This document shows positions 7,894 through 15,945 of a stretch of 46,466 nt of DNA, piece by piece. The notes beneath the pieces were generated by a model. That model saw nothing but the letters and a program-made list of their open reading frames with translations, was not told the origin of the DNA and ran no database searches. The stretch lies in assembly GCA_035557635.1 (NCBI GenBank), contig DATMDR010000054.1, positions 1-46,466 on the forward strand, in the 5' to 3' direction. Within the stretch, counting starts at the first letter, position 1. Each line of letters starts with the position of its first letter. A program made the translations under genes and the position numbers. The DNA is from VRUE01 sp035557635 (GTDB lineage Bacteria; Actinomycetota; Thermoleophilia; Solirubrobacterales; 70-9).

Positions 7894-9090
7894 ATGACCC
7901 GTGTCCTGATCCTCTCCTGGGAGTACCCGCCGCTGATCGAGGGCGGGCTGGCCCGCCACGTCCGCAAGATCTCCGAGGCGCTGGTCGAGCGCGAGGTCGA
8001 GGTCCACGTCCTCACTCGCGGCGGCGAGGAGTCGCCGGCCGAGGAGCGCCGCGGCGGCGTCACCATCCATCGCATCCGCGAGCCGAAGCGCCCGACCGAC
8101 CTGGGCGAGTTCGTCGCCTGGGTCGAGCGGATGAACTCGGACATGCTCGCCGCCGGGGTTGAGCTCGGCGACCGCTACAGCTTCGACCTCGTCCACGGTC
8201 ATGACTGGCTGGTCGCCAACGCCTGCGACCACCTCGCCAAGCGCTTCGGGGCGCCGCTGGTGACGACCATCCACGCGACCGAGCACGGCCGCCACCAGGG
8301 TTGGGTCGACAAGCCCCCGCAGTCCTACATCCACGGGGTCGAGCGCTGGATCACGAATCGCTCGGAGCGGGTGATCGCCTGCTCGCACTACATGCGGGAG
8401 CAGATCGTCGACATCTTCGGCGTCGAGGAGGAGCGGGTGACCGTGATTCCCAACGGCATCGACCCGGATGACCTGCAGCCGCAGGATCCAGCCGAGCTGA
8501 AGCGGCTGCGCTCCGAGTTCGCCGCGCCGGAGGAGAAGCTGGTGCTGCTGATCGGGAGGCTGGTCTACGAGAAGGGCTTCCAGCTGGCCCTGGAGGCAAT
8601 GCCCCGCCTGATCGAAGAGGCGCCGGGAACGCGGTTCCTGGTTGCCGGCTCCGGCACCCACGAGGCCGAGCTGCACAAGCAGGCGCAGGACCTGGGGCTG
8701 ATGGAGCACGGCACCTTTCTCGGCTGGATCGGTGACGACGTCCTGCACTCGCTCTATCGGATCGCCGACCTCACCGTGGTCCCCTCGATCTACGAGCCCT
8801 TCGGGCTGGTCGCGCTGGAGGCGATGGCCTCGGGCTGCCCTTGCATCGTCGCCGACACCGGAGGGCTGCGCGAGGTGGTCCCCCACGAGGAGGCCGGCCT
8901 CCGCTTCCGCGCCCACGACCCCGACGCCCTGGCCGAGGTCGCGCTCCGCGTCCTCTGCGACGACGAGCTCGGCCGCCGCCTCGTCGCCGAAGCCTATGAG
9001 CACCTGCGCCGCTTCGACTGGGGGGACGTGGCCGAGCAGACGGCCTCCCTCTACGCCGATCTCGCCAGCGCCAAGCTGGACCCCGCCTAG
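7894..9090 (+). CDS. GT4 glycosyltransferase, Rv3032-like alpha-1,4-glucosyltransferase
   Basis: A GT-B fold glycosyltransferase of family GT4 and usual length (398 aa). It begins with RVLILSWEYPPLIEGGLARHV, the nucleotide-sugar enzyme N-terminus with its glycine loop. It carries VHGHDWLVANA and HATEHGR in the acceptor domain, and the donor-site EX7E motif in EPFGLVALEAMASG. Glycogen synthase-like and MGLP-type glucosyltransferases share these features. It starts 12 bp after the GH57 stop and is clearly in the same transcript. The expected job is elongation of an alpha-1,4-glucan chain that the GH57 enzyme branches and the methyltransferases modify. A generic glycogen synthase role is the alternative; no glgC is visible in the window. 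Confidence 0.87.
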   Translation: MTRVLILSWEYPPLIEGGLARHVRKISEALVEREVEVHVLTRGGEESPAEERRGGVTIHRIREPKRPTDLGEFVAWVERMNSDMLAAGVELGDRYSFDLVHGHDWLVANACDHLAKRFGAPLVTTIHATEHGRHQGWVDKPPQSYIHGVERWITNRSERVIACSHYMREQIVDIFGVEEERVTVIPNGIDPDDLQPQDPAELKRLRSEFAAPEEKLVLLIGRLVYEKGFQLALEAMPRLIEEAPGTRFLVAGSGTHEAELHKQAQDLGLMEHGTFLGWIGDDVLHSLYRIADLTVVPSIYEPFGLVALEAMASGCPCIVADTGGLREVVPHEEAGLRFRAHDPDALAEVALRVLCDDELGRRLVAEAYEHLRRFDWGDVAEQTASLYADLASAKLDPA

Positions 9091-9096
9091 CTCTGG

Positions 9097-9387
9097 CTAG
9101 GCGACCTGCTGGGCCTCGGCTCCGCTGGAGTCGTTCGCCGCGCTGAACTGACCGAGCCGGGTGCCGCCCGGGTCCCAGCCCATCCCCTCGAGCAGCTCGC
9201 CGGGCGGGATCTCGAGCGAGCCCGCGAGCTTGATCAGCGTGTCGACGCGGGCGACGCGTTCCCCCCGCTCGATCTGCCCCACCGCAGTCCTGTGCAGCGA
9301 GGCGCGAACCGCCAGCTCTTCCTGCGAGAGGTTGGCGCGTTTACGGCAGCGCGCGAGGTTCCTGCCGAAATGGCGGGCCACGTCCAC
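9097..9387 (-). CDS. XRE-family helix-turn-helix regulator
   Basis: A 96-aa protein consisting almost only of an HTH_3/Cro-CI domain: FGRNLARCRKRANLSQEELAVRASLHRTAVGQIERGERVARVDTLIKLAGSLEIPPGELLEGM. I chose the GTG at 9387 (a second GTG lies at 9381) because the longer open frame upstream (to 9558) encodes an Arg/Ser-rich stretch with no fold and crosses the likely operator region. No effector domain is present, which suggests simple dimeric DNA binding. It lies between the GT4 gene and the acyltransferase of the putative glucan locus, so it may control that locus. Repeated sequences upstream (9457-9547) are candidate binding sites. Confidence 0.82.
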   Translation of the reverse strand: MDVARHFGRNLARCRKRANLSQEELAVRASLHRTAVGQIERGERVARVDTLIKLAGSLEIPPGELLEGMGWDPGGTRLGQFSAANDSSGAEAQQVA

Positions 9388-9456
9388 CCTCGCATTCTTG
9401 GGGCTCCGCCGGAGCCGCGCCACAGGGGGAACGCGCCCGCGGTCGGTCTGTCTACA

Positions 9457-9547
9457 GGCTCTTGACAACTGTCTAGACGGGGACCGTTCATGAGCGGACC
9501 GTCTTGACTGGAGCTCATCCTTGATTGACTGTTCTGTCTTGCAGACA
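9457..9547. promoter_or_regulatory. Candidate operator region of the XRE regulator
   Basis: Between the XRE gene and the acyltransferase lie the palindromes GTCTAGAC (9471-9478) and TGTCT-TGC-AGACA (9535-9547), a direct repeat GGACCGT at 9481 and 9496 (15 bp apart), and several further copies of the TGTCT/AGACA half-site. The region is less GC-rich than its neighbours. It looks like a cluster of half-sites for a dimeric repressor, plausibly the adjacent XRE protein; this is inference only. Confidence 0.45.
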
Positions 9548-9581
9548 ATACGCATCATCCGGTGTTATAGCAGCGAGCGGC

Positions 9582-10235
9582 TCAGTCCGGCGGCGGTGGC
9601 TGCATCGTCGTCCAGGCCTTCGGGTCGGGCTCGACCGGAGCGGCCCAGCGCAGCTGCTGCGGCGCGTCGCGCATGCGGATGATCCGGGCCGGGATGCCGG
9701 CGACGACGGCGTTGGCGGGGACGTCCTTGGTCACCACCGAGTTGGTCCCGATTATCGAGTTGTCGCCAACGCGGACGCCGCGCAGGATGCAGGCGCCGTA
9801 GCCGATCCAGACGTTGGAGCCGACCTCGACGTCGCGGGTGTAGATCCCCTGCACGCGGATCGGCCGCTCGACTTCGACCACGCCGTGGTCGAAGTCGATG
9901 AACATGGCCCGGTCGGCGATCACGCACTGCTCGCCGATCCGCACCCGCTTGTAGGCGGAGATCGTGCACTCCTGCCCGAGCACCGTCTTGGCGCCGATCT
10001 CGACCACGCCCTCGTGGCAGCGGACCTTCGTCCCGTCGCCGACCCAGACGAAGCGCCCGAACTCGACCCTGGCGCCGCGGGCGACCTGCAGTTCCAGGCC
10101 GCGGCCGAAGAAGACCGGACCGTGGGTTCGCCAGCGCCAGCCGGCCCGGGTGAGGAGGCGGCGACGCAGCCAGCGGCCCAGCAGGCGTGCGTATTTCGGC
10201 GAGAGCATGCCGTTGTGGGCGAGGAAGCGTGTCAT
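9582..10235 (-). CDS. Hexapeptide-repeat (LbH) acyltransferase, Rv3034c-like
   Basis: A left-handed beta-helix acyltransferase of the LacA/NodL/CysE type: repeated hexapeptide turns run from about residue 50 to 190 (for example VEIGAKTVLGQECTISAYKRVRIG), with the extended loop FIDFDHGVVEVERPIRVQG containing the probable catalytic His, and the family ending VVAGIPARIIRMRD. Such enzymes transfer acetyl or other acyl groups from CoA to sugar hydroxyls. The ATG at 10235 is preferred; a GTG at 10244 is possible. Mycobacterial Rv3034c is an acyltransferase of this kind near Rv3030-Rv3032, so its presence here strengthens the case for an acylated, methylated glucan. It is divergent from meaB with only ~40 bp between the starts. 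Confidence 0.85.
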   Translation of the reverse strand: MTRFLAHNGMLSPKYARLLGRWLRRRLLTRAGWRWRTHGPVFFGRGLELQVARGARVEFGRFVWVGDGTKVRCHEGVVEIGAKTVLGQECTISAYKRVRIGEQCVIADRAMFIDFDHGVVEVERPIRVQGIYTRDVEVGSNVWIGYGACILRGVRVGDNSIIGTNSVVTKDVPANAVVAGIPARIIRMRDAPQQLRWAAPVEPDPKAWTTMQPPPPD

Positions 10236-10273
10236 GCGGATCACGGCGGCGGGGACTCTAGACTCAGCGCCCC

Positions 10274-11236
10274 GTGGCCGACACCGCCAAGGAGACCTCG
10301 CTCGCGGAGCGCCTCGTCGCAGGCGACAAGCGCGCGCTGGCGCGGGCGATCACCTTGATCGAGTCCGACGACCCGGCCGGCTGGGAGCTGGTGCGTGAGG
10401 TCTACCCGCGCACCGGCAAGGCGCGGATCGTCGGCTTCACCGGCCCGCCGGGGGTGGGAAAGAGCACCCTTATCGGGGCCCTCACCACCGAGCTGCGCAA
10501 GGCCGAGCGGCAGGTCGCCGTGCTCTCGATCGACCCCTCCAGTCCCTTTACCCGCGGCGCGCTCCTCGGCGACCGGATCCGGCTCTCCGACCATTTCCTC
10601 GACCCCGGCGTCTTCATTCGCTCGATGGCTTCGCGGGGCGCGCTCGGCGGCCTCTCCGAGGCCGCCCTCCAGGTGGCGCTGGCGATGGACGCCGCCGGCA
10701 AGGACGACGTGCTGATCGAGACCGTCGGCGTCGGCCAGGCGGAGATCGACATCGTCGACCACGCCGACACGATCGTGCTGGCGCTGATGCCCGGCTCTGG
10801 CGACTCGATCCAGGCCCTCAAGGCGGGGGTGATGGAGATCCCCGACGTGATCGTCGTCAACAAGGCCGACCACCCGATGACCGACACGATGGTGCGCGAG
10901 GTGCGCAGCGTCCTCGCGCTCTCCCACGATCCGGAGGGCTGGCAGGTGCCGATTCTCTGCACCGAGGCGGCGCGCGGCGAGGGGGTCACCGAGCTGGCCG
11001 CTGCTATCGACGAGCACCGCGCCTTCATCGAGGAGAAGGGAACGCTGGAAGAGCGCCGCGCCCGCAACCTGCGCAACGAGGTGCTCGGGATCGCGGCCTC
11101 GCGGATGCGGCGGCGGCTGGAGGCAACTGCCGCCGCCGACCCGGGGACCGAAGAGCTGCTGGAACGAGTGGTGCGGCGCGAGCTCGACCCGGCCAGCGCT
11201 GCCTCCGAGCTGCTGAAGAGGCAGGCCGATGACTGA
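10274..11236 (+). CDS. meaB: MeaB/ArgK-type G3E GTPase, B12-mutase chaperone
   Basis: G-protein chaperone that controls loading of adenosylcobalamin and protects acyl-CoA mutases from inactivation. P-loop GFTGPPGVGKST (about residues 55-66), switch region SIDPSSPFTRGALLGDRIR, ETVGVGQAEIDIV, and the guanine-specificity NKAD motif are all present; 320 aa is the family length. The partner is probably the two-subunit mutase at 20.9-23.0 kb, which is not adjacent. The GTG at 10274 follows a TAGACT -10-like box ending at 10264, so the message may be leaderless. The stop overlaps the following small gene (ATGACTGA). Confidence 0.93.
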   Translation: MADTAKETSLAERLVAGDKRALARAITLIESDDPAGWELVREVYPRTGKARIVGFTGPPGVGKSTLIGALTTELRKAERQVAVLSIDPSSPFTRGALLGDRIRLSDHFLDPGVFIRSMASRGALGGLSEAALQVALAMDAAGKDDVLIETVGVGQAEIDIVDHADTIVLALMPGSGDSIQALKAGVMEIPDVIVVNKADHPMTDTMVREVRSVLALSHDPEGWQVPILCTEAARGEGVTELAAAIDEHRAFIEEKGTLEERRARNLRNEVLGIAASRMRRRLEATAAADPGTEELLERVVRRELDPASAASELLKRQADD

Positions 11237-11633
11237 GCCGGCGGCCGCGCCGCCCGCACTCGAGGAGGCGAGCCGCTGGGTCGGCTTCGAGCTCGACGAG
11301 CTAGGCGGCAGCCGCGTAGGGGGCAAGGTCCACAGCTTCTACCGGGACGCCGAGGGGGGCGAGGCCGTCTGGCTGGTCGCCAAGCTCGGCCGCCGCCGTA
11401 CCAAGCTCGTCGCCGTTCCCCTGCGCAACTGCGCCGGCGGCGCGGGTCGCGTCTGGGTCGGGCATGAGCGGGAGGCGCTGCGCAGCGCGCCCGCGGTCGA
11501 CCCGACCCGCCCCCTGCTGCGCGAGCACGAGCTGGCGATCTGCGCCCACTACGGGATTGGCGAGAAAGTCGGACGTGCGGCCGAGGTCGCCGAGCGGCCC
11601 GAGGGCGCTGTTACGTCGCGGCCGACCGTTTGA
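11229..11633 (+). CDS. PRC-barrel-like small protein of unknown function
   Basis: A 134-aa protein that starts inside the end of meaB and is therefore co-translated. The segment WVGFELDELGGSRVGGKVHSFYRDAEGGEAVWLVAKLGRR resembles the PRC-barrel beta fold (found in ribosome maturation factor RimM and photosynthetic reaction-centre H subunits), and LLREHELAICAHYGIG forms a conserved-looking C-terminal helix. No enzyme motif, signal peptide or membrane segment is visible. The link with meaB is positional only. The fold assignment is by eye and moderately sure. Confidence 0.65.
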   Translation: MTEPAAAPPALEEASRWVGFELDELGGSRVGGKVHSFYRDAEGGEAVWLVAKLGRRRTKLVAVPLRNCAGGAGRVWVGHEREALRSAPAVDPTRPLLREHELAICAHYGIGEKVGRAAEVAERPEGAVTSRPTV

Positions 11634-11711
11634 TCACCGATTTTGGTTGCCAAATACCCCAGTTTTAGGTATCCTCGCTCCACCATGAGCGGGTTCAGGA
11701 TCCGGTAGCGC

Positions 11712-12857
11712 TCAGCAGCCGAGCTGGCGCGCGATCACCATCTGCTGCACCTCGTCGGTGCCCTCGCCGATCGTGAGGATCTTGGCATCGCGGTAGAAGC
11801 GGCAGACCGGGTACTCCTCGATGTAGCCGTAGCCGCCGTGGATCTGCACGGCCTCCTCGGTCGCCCGTACGGCTAGACGGCCGGTGATCAGCTTCGCCTG
11901 GGCCGCTGTCAGGGTGAACGACTTGCCGGCGTCCTTCTCCAGCGCCGCGCGCCAGGTCAGCAGGCGGGCGGCCTCGATCTGGGCCGAGAGGTCGGCGATC
12001 TTCGCCTGAATCGACTGGAACTTGGAGATAGCCTGGCCGAAGGCTTGGCGCTCCTTGGCGTAGGCGAGCGCCTCGTCGAGCGCGCCCTGGGCGAGTCCGA
12101 CCCCCATCGCAGCGACGCCGATCCGGCCGCCGTCGAGGATGTGGAGGAAGTTCTTGAAGCCTTCGCCGCGGCGGCCGAGCAGGTTGGACTCGGGCACGCG
12201 GCAGCCGTCGAAGGAGAGCGGCCGCGTGTCGGAGGCGTTCCAGCCCATCTTGCGGTAGGGCTCGCCCGCCTCGTAGCCGGGCGTCCCGTTGGGGACGATC
12301 AGGTTGGAGATCTCCTTGCGCCCGTTGGCCTCGCCGGTCACCGCGGTGATCGAGACGCAGCCCGAGATCTCAGTCCCCGAGTTGGTGATGAACTGCTTCG
12401 CCCCGTCGACGACCCACTCGCCGTCCTCGAGCTTCGCGGTCGTGCGCACGTTGCCGGCGTCGGAGCCGGCCTCGGGCTCGGTCAGCCCGAAGGAGGCGAG
12501 GCGCTCGCCGCTGCAGAGCCGCGGCAGCCACTCGGCCTTCTGCTCGTCGGTCCCCCAGAGGTAGATCGGCATCGTGCCGAGCGAGGTGTGGGCGGCCATC
12601 GTGATGCAGACCGACGAGTCGATCCGGGCAAGCTCTTCGACCGCGAGCACGTACGACAGCGTGTCTGCGCCGCCGCCGCCGTACTCCTGCGGAAACGGGA
12701 TCCCCATCAGCCCGAGCCCGCCCATCTTCTCGACGATCTCGTAGGGGAACCGCTTCTCGCGGTCCAGCTCCTCCGCCACCGGCGCGACCTCCTGGCGGGC
12801 GAAGTCCCGCACCGTGTCGCGCAGCAGCCGCTGCTCGTCGCTCAGCTCGAAGTCCAC
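11712..12857 (-). CDS. Acyl-CoA dehydrogenase
   Basis: A 381-aa FAD enzyme that oxidises acyl-CoA to trans-2-enoyl-CoA and passes electrons to ETF. Visible are the N-terminal helical domain (LSDEQRLLRDTVRDFARQEVAP), the FAD/substrate segment FGLTEPEAGSDAGNVRTTA with FITNSG, and the C-terminal IHGGYGYIEEYPVCRFYRDAKILTIGEGTDEVQ. The Glu of IGEGTDE is at the catalytic base position of short/medium-chain and butyryl-type enzymes. It starts at ATG 12857. Its natural partner, the ETF operon, lies at 23.2 kb. Chain length and branching preference cannot be told; butyryl- or isobutyryl-CoA would fit the nearby mutase. Confidence 0.93.
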   Translation of the reverse strand: MDFELSDEQRLLRDTVRDFARQEVAPVAEELDREKRFPYEIVEKMGGLGLMGIPFPQEYGGGGADTLSYVLAVEELARIDSSVCITMAAHTSLGTMPIYLWGTDEQKAEWLPRLCSGERLASFGLTEPEAGSDAGNVRTTAKLEDGEWVVDGAKQFITNSGTEISGCVSITAVTGEANGRKEISNLIVPNGTPGYEAGEPYRKMGWNASDTRPLSFDGCRVPESNLLGRRGEGFKNFLHILDGGRIGVAAMGVGLAQGALDEALAYAKERQAFGQAISKFQSIQAKIADLSAQIEAARLLTWRAALEKDAGKSFTLTAAQAKLITGRLAVRATEEAVQIHGGYGYIEEYPVCRFYRDAKILTIGEGTDEVQQMVIARQLGC

Positions 12858-12915
12858 GGGCCGATCTTATGCAGCGGGTTAGGCGATCGGCCGCTTGCGT
12901 GGGACACTGGCCCGT

Positions 12916-14433
12916 GTGACTCGCTCGCGGTGGACGCCGCTAATGGCTGCCGCGGCTGTCCTCCTGCTGGGTGTTGCCGCGCCTGCCGCAGGGGCTCCGC
13001 CCCAGTTCCTTGGCGAAAATCCCGGTGCCACCAAAGGCGGGTGCACGCTCTGCTCGGCGTTCCAGCTGAGCGACAGCGGCTCGAATCCCTACGAGGCGCC
13101 CTCCGACGGCGTGCTGACCAGGGTGAGCTTCTACGTCGGGCCCCTCATCGAAGCGAGCGACTACGTCCAGGCGCGGACGTTCCGGCGGACCGGCGGGTCG
13201 AGCGCGACGGTGATCAGCGAGGGAGTGAAACACCAGCTCGTCGGGCTCTCGGAGGGTCTGCACACGTACTTCGAGCGCATCCCGATCGCCGCCGGCGACG
13301 TGCTCGGCGGCCGCTTCGAGACCACCCCAACGTCAACGGGCACCCCGCATATCTTCGAAACCGCTTCAGCGTCGGACCAGGCCGTGGAGTCGGCTTTTCC
13401 CGGCCCGGATCTCGGCGGCTCCTTCACCGCCTCTCCGATCTCCAACCGCCGCGTCAACATGAGGGCCACGTTCGAGCCCGACGACGACGGCGACGGCTAT
13501 GGGGACACCTCGCAGGACCTCTGCCTCGGCTCGCCCCTCGGTGCCGGGCCCTGCACGGGGATCCTGTTCGGAAGCGCGCTGCAGGGCCCTTACAACGCAT
13601 CGGGCAACAAATGCACCTACGCCTGCCTGCGGGTCCAGACGGTGGTCGCCGGCACCCCCACGCGCGCGCCCTTCGACGGCGTCGTCGTCCGCTGGCGCAT
13701 GCTCGCCGCGCCGGTCGGCTCGTACCGGGTTCGCGTACTCGGGCCACTGGCCGGATCCACCGACTACTCGATCCTCGGATCGAGTGCCGCCGAGTCGGTC
13801 CCCTCGGCCCCGTTCGGGGCGATCACCACGTACGAGACCCGAGTGTCGATACCGGCCGGGGGCTACGTGGCCCTGCTCCCGCCACAGTTCACGACCCAGC
13901 CCTTCCGCACTCCTCCTCTTCCCGGCTCGATATACACGCAGGTGAACGACGGGCCGCAGGGGAGCGAGAGAGATGTCGACGGTACCTCCTCGGGGGCCGG
14001 CGAACCGCTCTACGACGCCGATATCGAGCCCGATGCCGATCGCGACGGGTTCGGCGACGTCAGCCAGGATGCCTGCCCGTCTGACGGCTCCGCCCAGGGC
14101 GCCTGCCCGCAGCCGCCAGTCCCGGTCGCCCCGGTCGACGACCCCCCGGAGCGGTCCTGTGGCGGCAAGCGCGCGACCCGGGTTGGCACCGCTGGCAAGG
14201 ACGACCTCAGAGGCACGAAACGTGCCGACGTCATCATCGGCCTCGGCGGCGGCGACACGATCAGGGCGCTGGCCGGGAACGATCTGGTCTGCGCCGGCAA
14301 GGACAGGGATACGGTCCTCGGCGGTCCCGGCAGGGACCGTCTGCTCGGCGAAGGGGGAGTCGACACTCTCCGCGGCGGTCCCGGCAAAGACAAACTCGTG
14401 GGCGGGCCTGGCAAAGACCTGCAGCGGCAGTAA
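12916..14433 (+). CDS. Secreted protein with duplicated domain, DxDxDG calcium motifs and RTX-like tail
   Basis: Start set at GTG 12916 because it gives a clean signal peptide (VTRSRW followed by a hydrophobic core and a cut after AAGA); a TTG at 12895 is possible. Two similar halves follow (about residues 30-208 and 209-400), each with paired cysteines near its start and ending in a calcium-loop motif: PDDDGDGYGDTSQDLC and PDADRDGFGDVSQDAC, like thrombospondin type 3 repeats. The last ~75 residues carry RTX-type nonapeptides (GLGGGDTI, GGPGRDRLLG). Export by Sec and calcium binding at the cell surface are likely. No catalytic domain is recognised, and function is unknown. Confidence 0.8.
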   Translation: MTRSRWTPLMAAAAVLLLGVAAPAAGAPPQFLGENPGATKGGCTLCSAFQLSDSGSNPYEAPSDGVLTRVSFYVGPLIEASDYVQARTFRRTGGSSATVISEGVKHQLVGLSEGLHTYFERIPIAAGDVLGGRFETTPTSTGTPHIFETASASDQAVESAFPGPDLGGSFTASPISNRRVNMRATFEPDDDGDGYGDTSQDLCLGSPLGAGPCTGILFGSALQGPYNASGNKCTYACLRVQTVVAGTPTRAPFDGVVVRWRMLAAPVGSYRVRVLGPLAGSTDYSILGSSAAESVPSAPFGAITTYETRVSIPAGGYVALLPPQFTTQPFRTPPLPGSIYTQVNDGPQGSERDVDGTSSGAGEPLYDADIEPDADRDGFGDVSQDACPSDGSAQGACPQPPVPVAPVDDPPERSCGGKRATRVGTAGKDDLRGTKRADVIIGLGGGDTIRALAGNDLVCAGKDRDTVLGGPGRDRLLGEGGVDTLRGGPGKDKLVGGPGKDLQRQ

Positions 14434-14438
14434 CCGGA

Positions 14439-14456
14439 CCCGCCCGTAGGGGCGGG
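14439..14456. terminator. Bidirectional hairpin between convergent genes
   Basis: CCCGCCC (14439-14445), a 4-nt loop GTAG, then GGGCGGG (14450-14456) lies in the 25-bp gap between the secreted protein and the convergent aldehyde dehydrogenase. There is no clear U-run, so it is a stem-loop with probable, not certain, terminator function for both strands. Confidence 0.55.
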
Positions 14457-14458
14457 CG

Positions 14459-15895
14459 CTACAGCTGCAGGCTCTTGACCTGGAGGAGCTCCTCGATCGC
14501 GTAGCGGCCGTTCTCGCGCCCGTGCCCCGACTGCTTGTAGCCGCCAAAGGGCGCGATCGGGTTGAAGGCGCCGCCGTTGATCTCGATCTGACCGGTGCGC
14601 AGGCGCCTGGCGACGCCGATCGCGCGGTCCTGGTCGGCCGACCAGACGCCGCCGGCGAGGCCGTAGACGGTGTCGTTGGCGATCCGTACCGCGTCGTCCT
14701 CGCCGTCGTAGGGCTGGATCGCCAGCACCGGACCGAAAATCTCCTCCTGGGCGATCGTCATCTCCGGCTTCACCTCGGAGAAGACGGTGGGGCGGACGAA
14801 GTAGCCGCGCTCGAGTCCCTCCGGAGGCGCGGCCCCACCCGTCACCAGCTTCGCCCCTTCGGACTCGCCTTTTTCGATGTAGCCGCGGACACGCTCGCGC
14901 TGCACCTCGGAGACGAGCGGGCCGAGCCGGGTGGCGTCCTCGAAGGGGTCGCCAGGGGTGAAGGCTGCGGCCGTCTGCGCCGCGATCTCCTCTGCTTCGG
15001 CCAGCTTCTCGCGCGGGACCAGCATCCGGGTCAGGGCGCTGCAGGTCTGTCCGGAGTTGAGGTAGCACTTGGCGACGCCGTCGGGCACGGCCTTGCCCAG
15101 GTCGGCGTCGTCGAGGATCACGTTCGGCGACTTGCCGCCGAGCTCCATCGCGACCGGCTTCACCGTCGCCGAGGCGAGCTCGGAGACCCGCCGCCCGGCC
15201 CGGGTCGAGCCGGTGAAGGAGACCATGTCGACGCCGGGATGGCCGGCGATCGCCTCGCCGACGACCGGCCCGGTGCCGGTGACGAGGTTGAAGACGCCGG
15301 CCGGCAACCCTGCGGCCTCGATCACCTCGGCGAGGATGAAGGCGTTAAGCGGGACGACCTCGCTGGGCTTGAGCACGACGGTGCAGCCGGCTGCCAACGC
15401 CGGCGCCACCTTGGCGGCGATCTGGTTGAGCGGGTAGTTCCAGGGGGTGATCGCGCCAAGCACGCCGACCGGCTCGCGCAGCACCCGTGAGTTGCCGATC
15501 TCCTCCTCCCAGGCGACTTCCTCCATCAGCTTCGGCATCGCCGCGAACTGACCCGTCGGCAATCCTGCCTGGATGATCTGGCTCAGCTTTAGCGGCATTC
15601 CCAGCTCCTGGGCGATCGTCGCCGCGATCTCCTCGCTGCGCTCGCCGAGGCCGGCGGCAATCGCGCCGAGGTATCCGGCGCGCTCCTCGCGGCTTGTCTG
15701 CGACCAGGACTCGAAGGCGTCGCGGGCGGCGCGCACCGCGCGGTCGGCGTCGCCCGGCGTGCCGGCTGGGATCGTCCCCATCGTCTCCTCGGTCGTCGAG
15801 TTGACGACCTCGATCGTCTCCGAGCCCTCCGGCTCCACCCACTCTCCGCCGATGAAGATCCTGTCCTTGACCTGAAGCTCCGCCGCAGTCGCCAT
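14459..15895 (-). CDS. NAD(P)-dependent aldehyde dehydrogenase
   Basis: A 478-aa ALDH-superfamily enzyme converting an aldehyde to the carboxylic acid. Features in order: GAITPWNYPLNQIAAKVAPALAAGCTVVLKPSE (cofactor binding), GSTRAGRRV, MELGGKSPNVI with the general-base Glu, NSGQTCSALTRM with the catalytic Cys, and EEIFGPVLAI. ATG 15895 has a good GAGGAG ribosome site upstream. It lies 50 bp downstream of the HxlR gene on the same strand, so the regulator and enzyme probably form one transcript responding to an aldehyde or a related redox signal. Substrate unknown. Confidence 0.92.
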   Translation of the reverse strand: MATAAELQVKDRIFIGGEWVEPEGSETIEVVNSTTEETMGTIPAGTPGDADRAVRAARDAFESWSQTSREERAGYLGAIAAGLGERSEEIAATIAQELGMPLKLSQIIQAGLPTGQFAAMPKLMEEVAWEEEIGNSRVLREPVGVLGAITPWNYPLNQIAAKVAPALAAGCTVVLKPSEVVPLNAFILAEVIEAAGLPAGVFNLVTGTGPVVGEAIAGHPGVDMVSFTGSTRAGRRVSELASATVKPVAMELGGKSPNVILDDADLGKAVPDGVAKCYLNSGQTCSALTRMLVPREKLAEAEEIAAQTAAAFTPGDPFEDATRLGPLVSEVQRERVRGYIEKGESEGAKLVTGGAAPPEGLERGYFVRPTVFSEVKPEMTIAQEEIFGPVLAIQPYDGEDDAVRIANDTVYGLAGGVWSADQDRAIGVARRLRTGQIEINGGAFNPIAPFGGYKQSGHGRENGRYAIEELLQVKSLQL

Positions 15896-15945
15896 GCTCG
15901 TCTCTCCTCGCTGTTAGCCCTGATCGCCTGGCTGTACAGCCAAAG

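Noticed and set aside
9388..9558. Longer start for the XRE regulator at 9558
   Set aside because: The extra 57 residues are Arg/Ser-rich, unrelated to XRE proteins, and coincide with the palindromic control region.
11634..11711. Terminator between the PRC-barrel-like gene and acyl-CoA dehydrogenase
   Set aside because: Only a 5-bp ATACC/GGTAT pairing around 11650-11670 was found, too weak to list.
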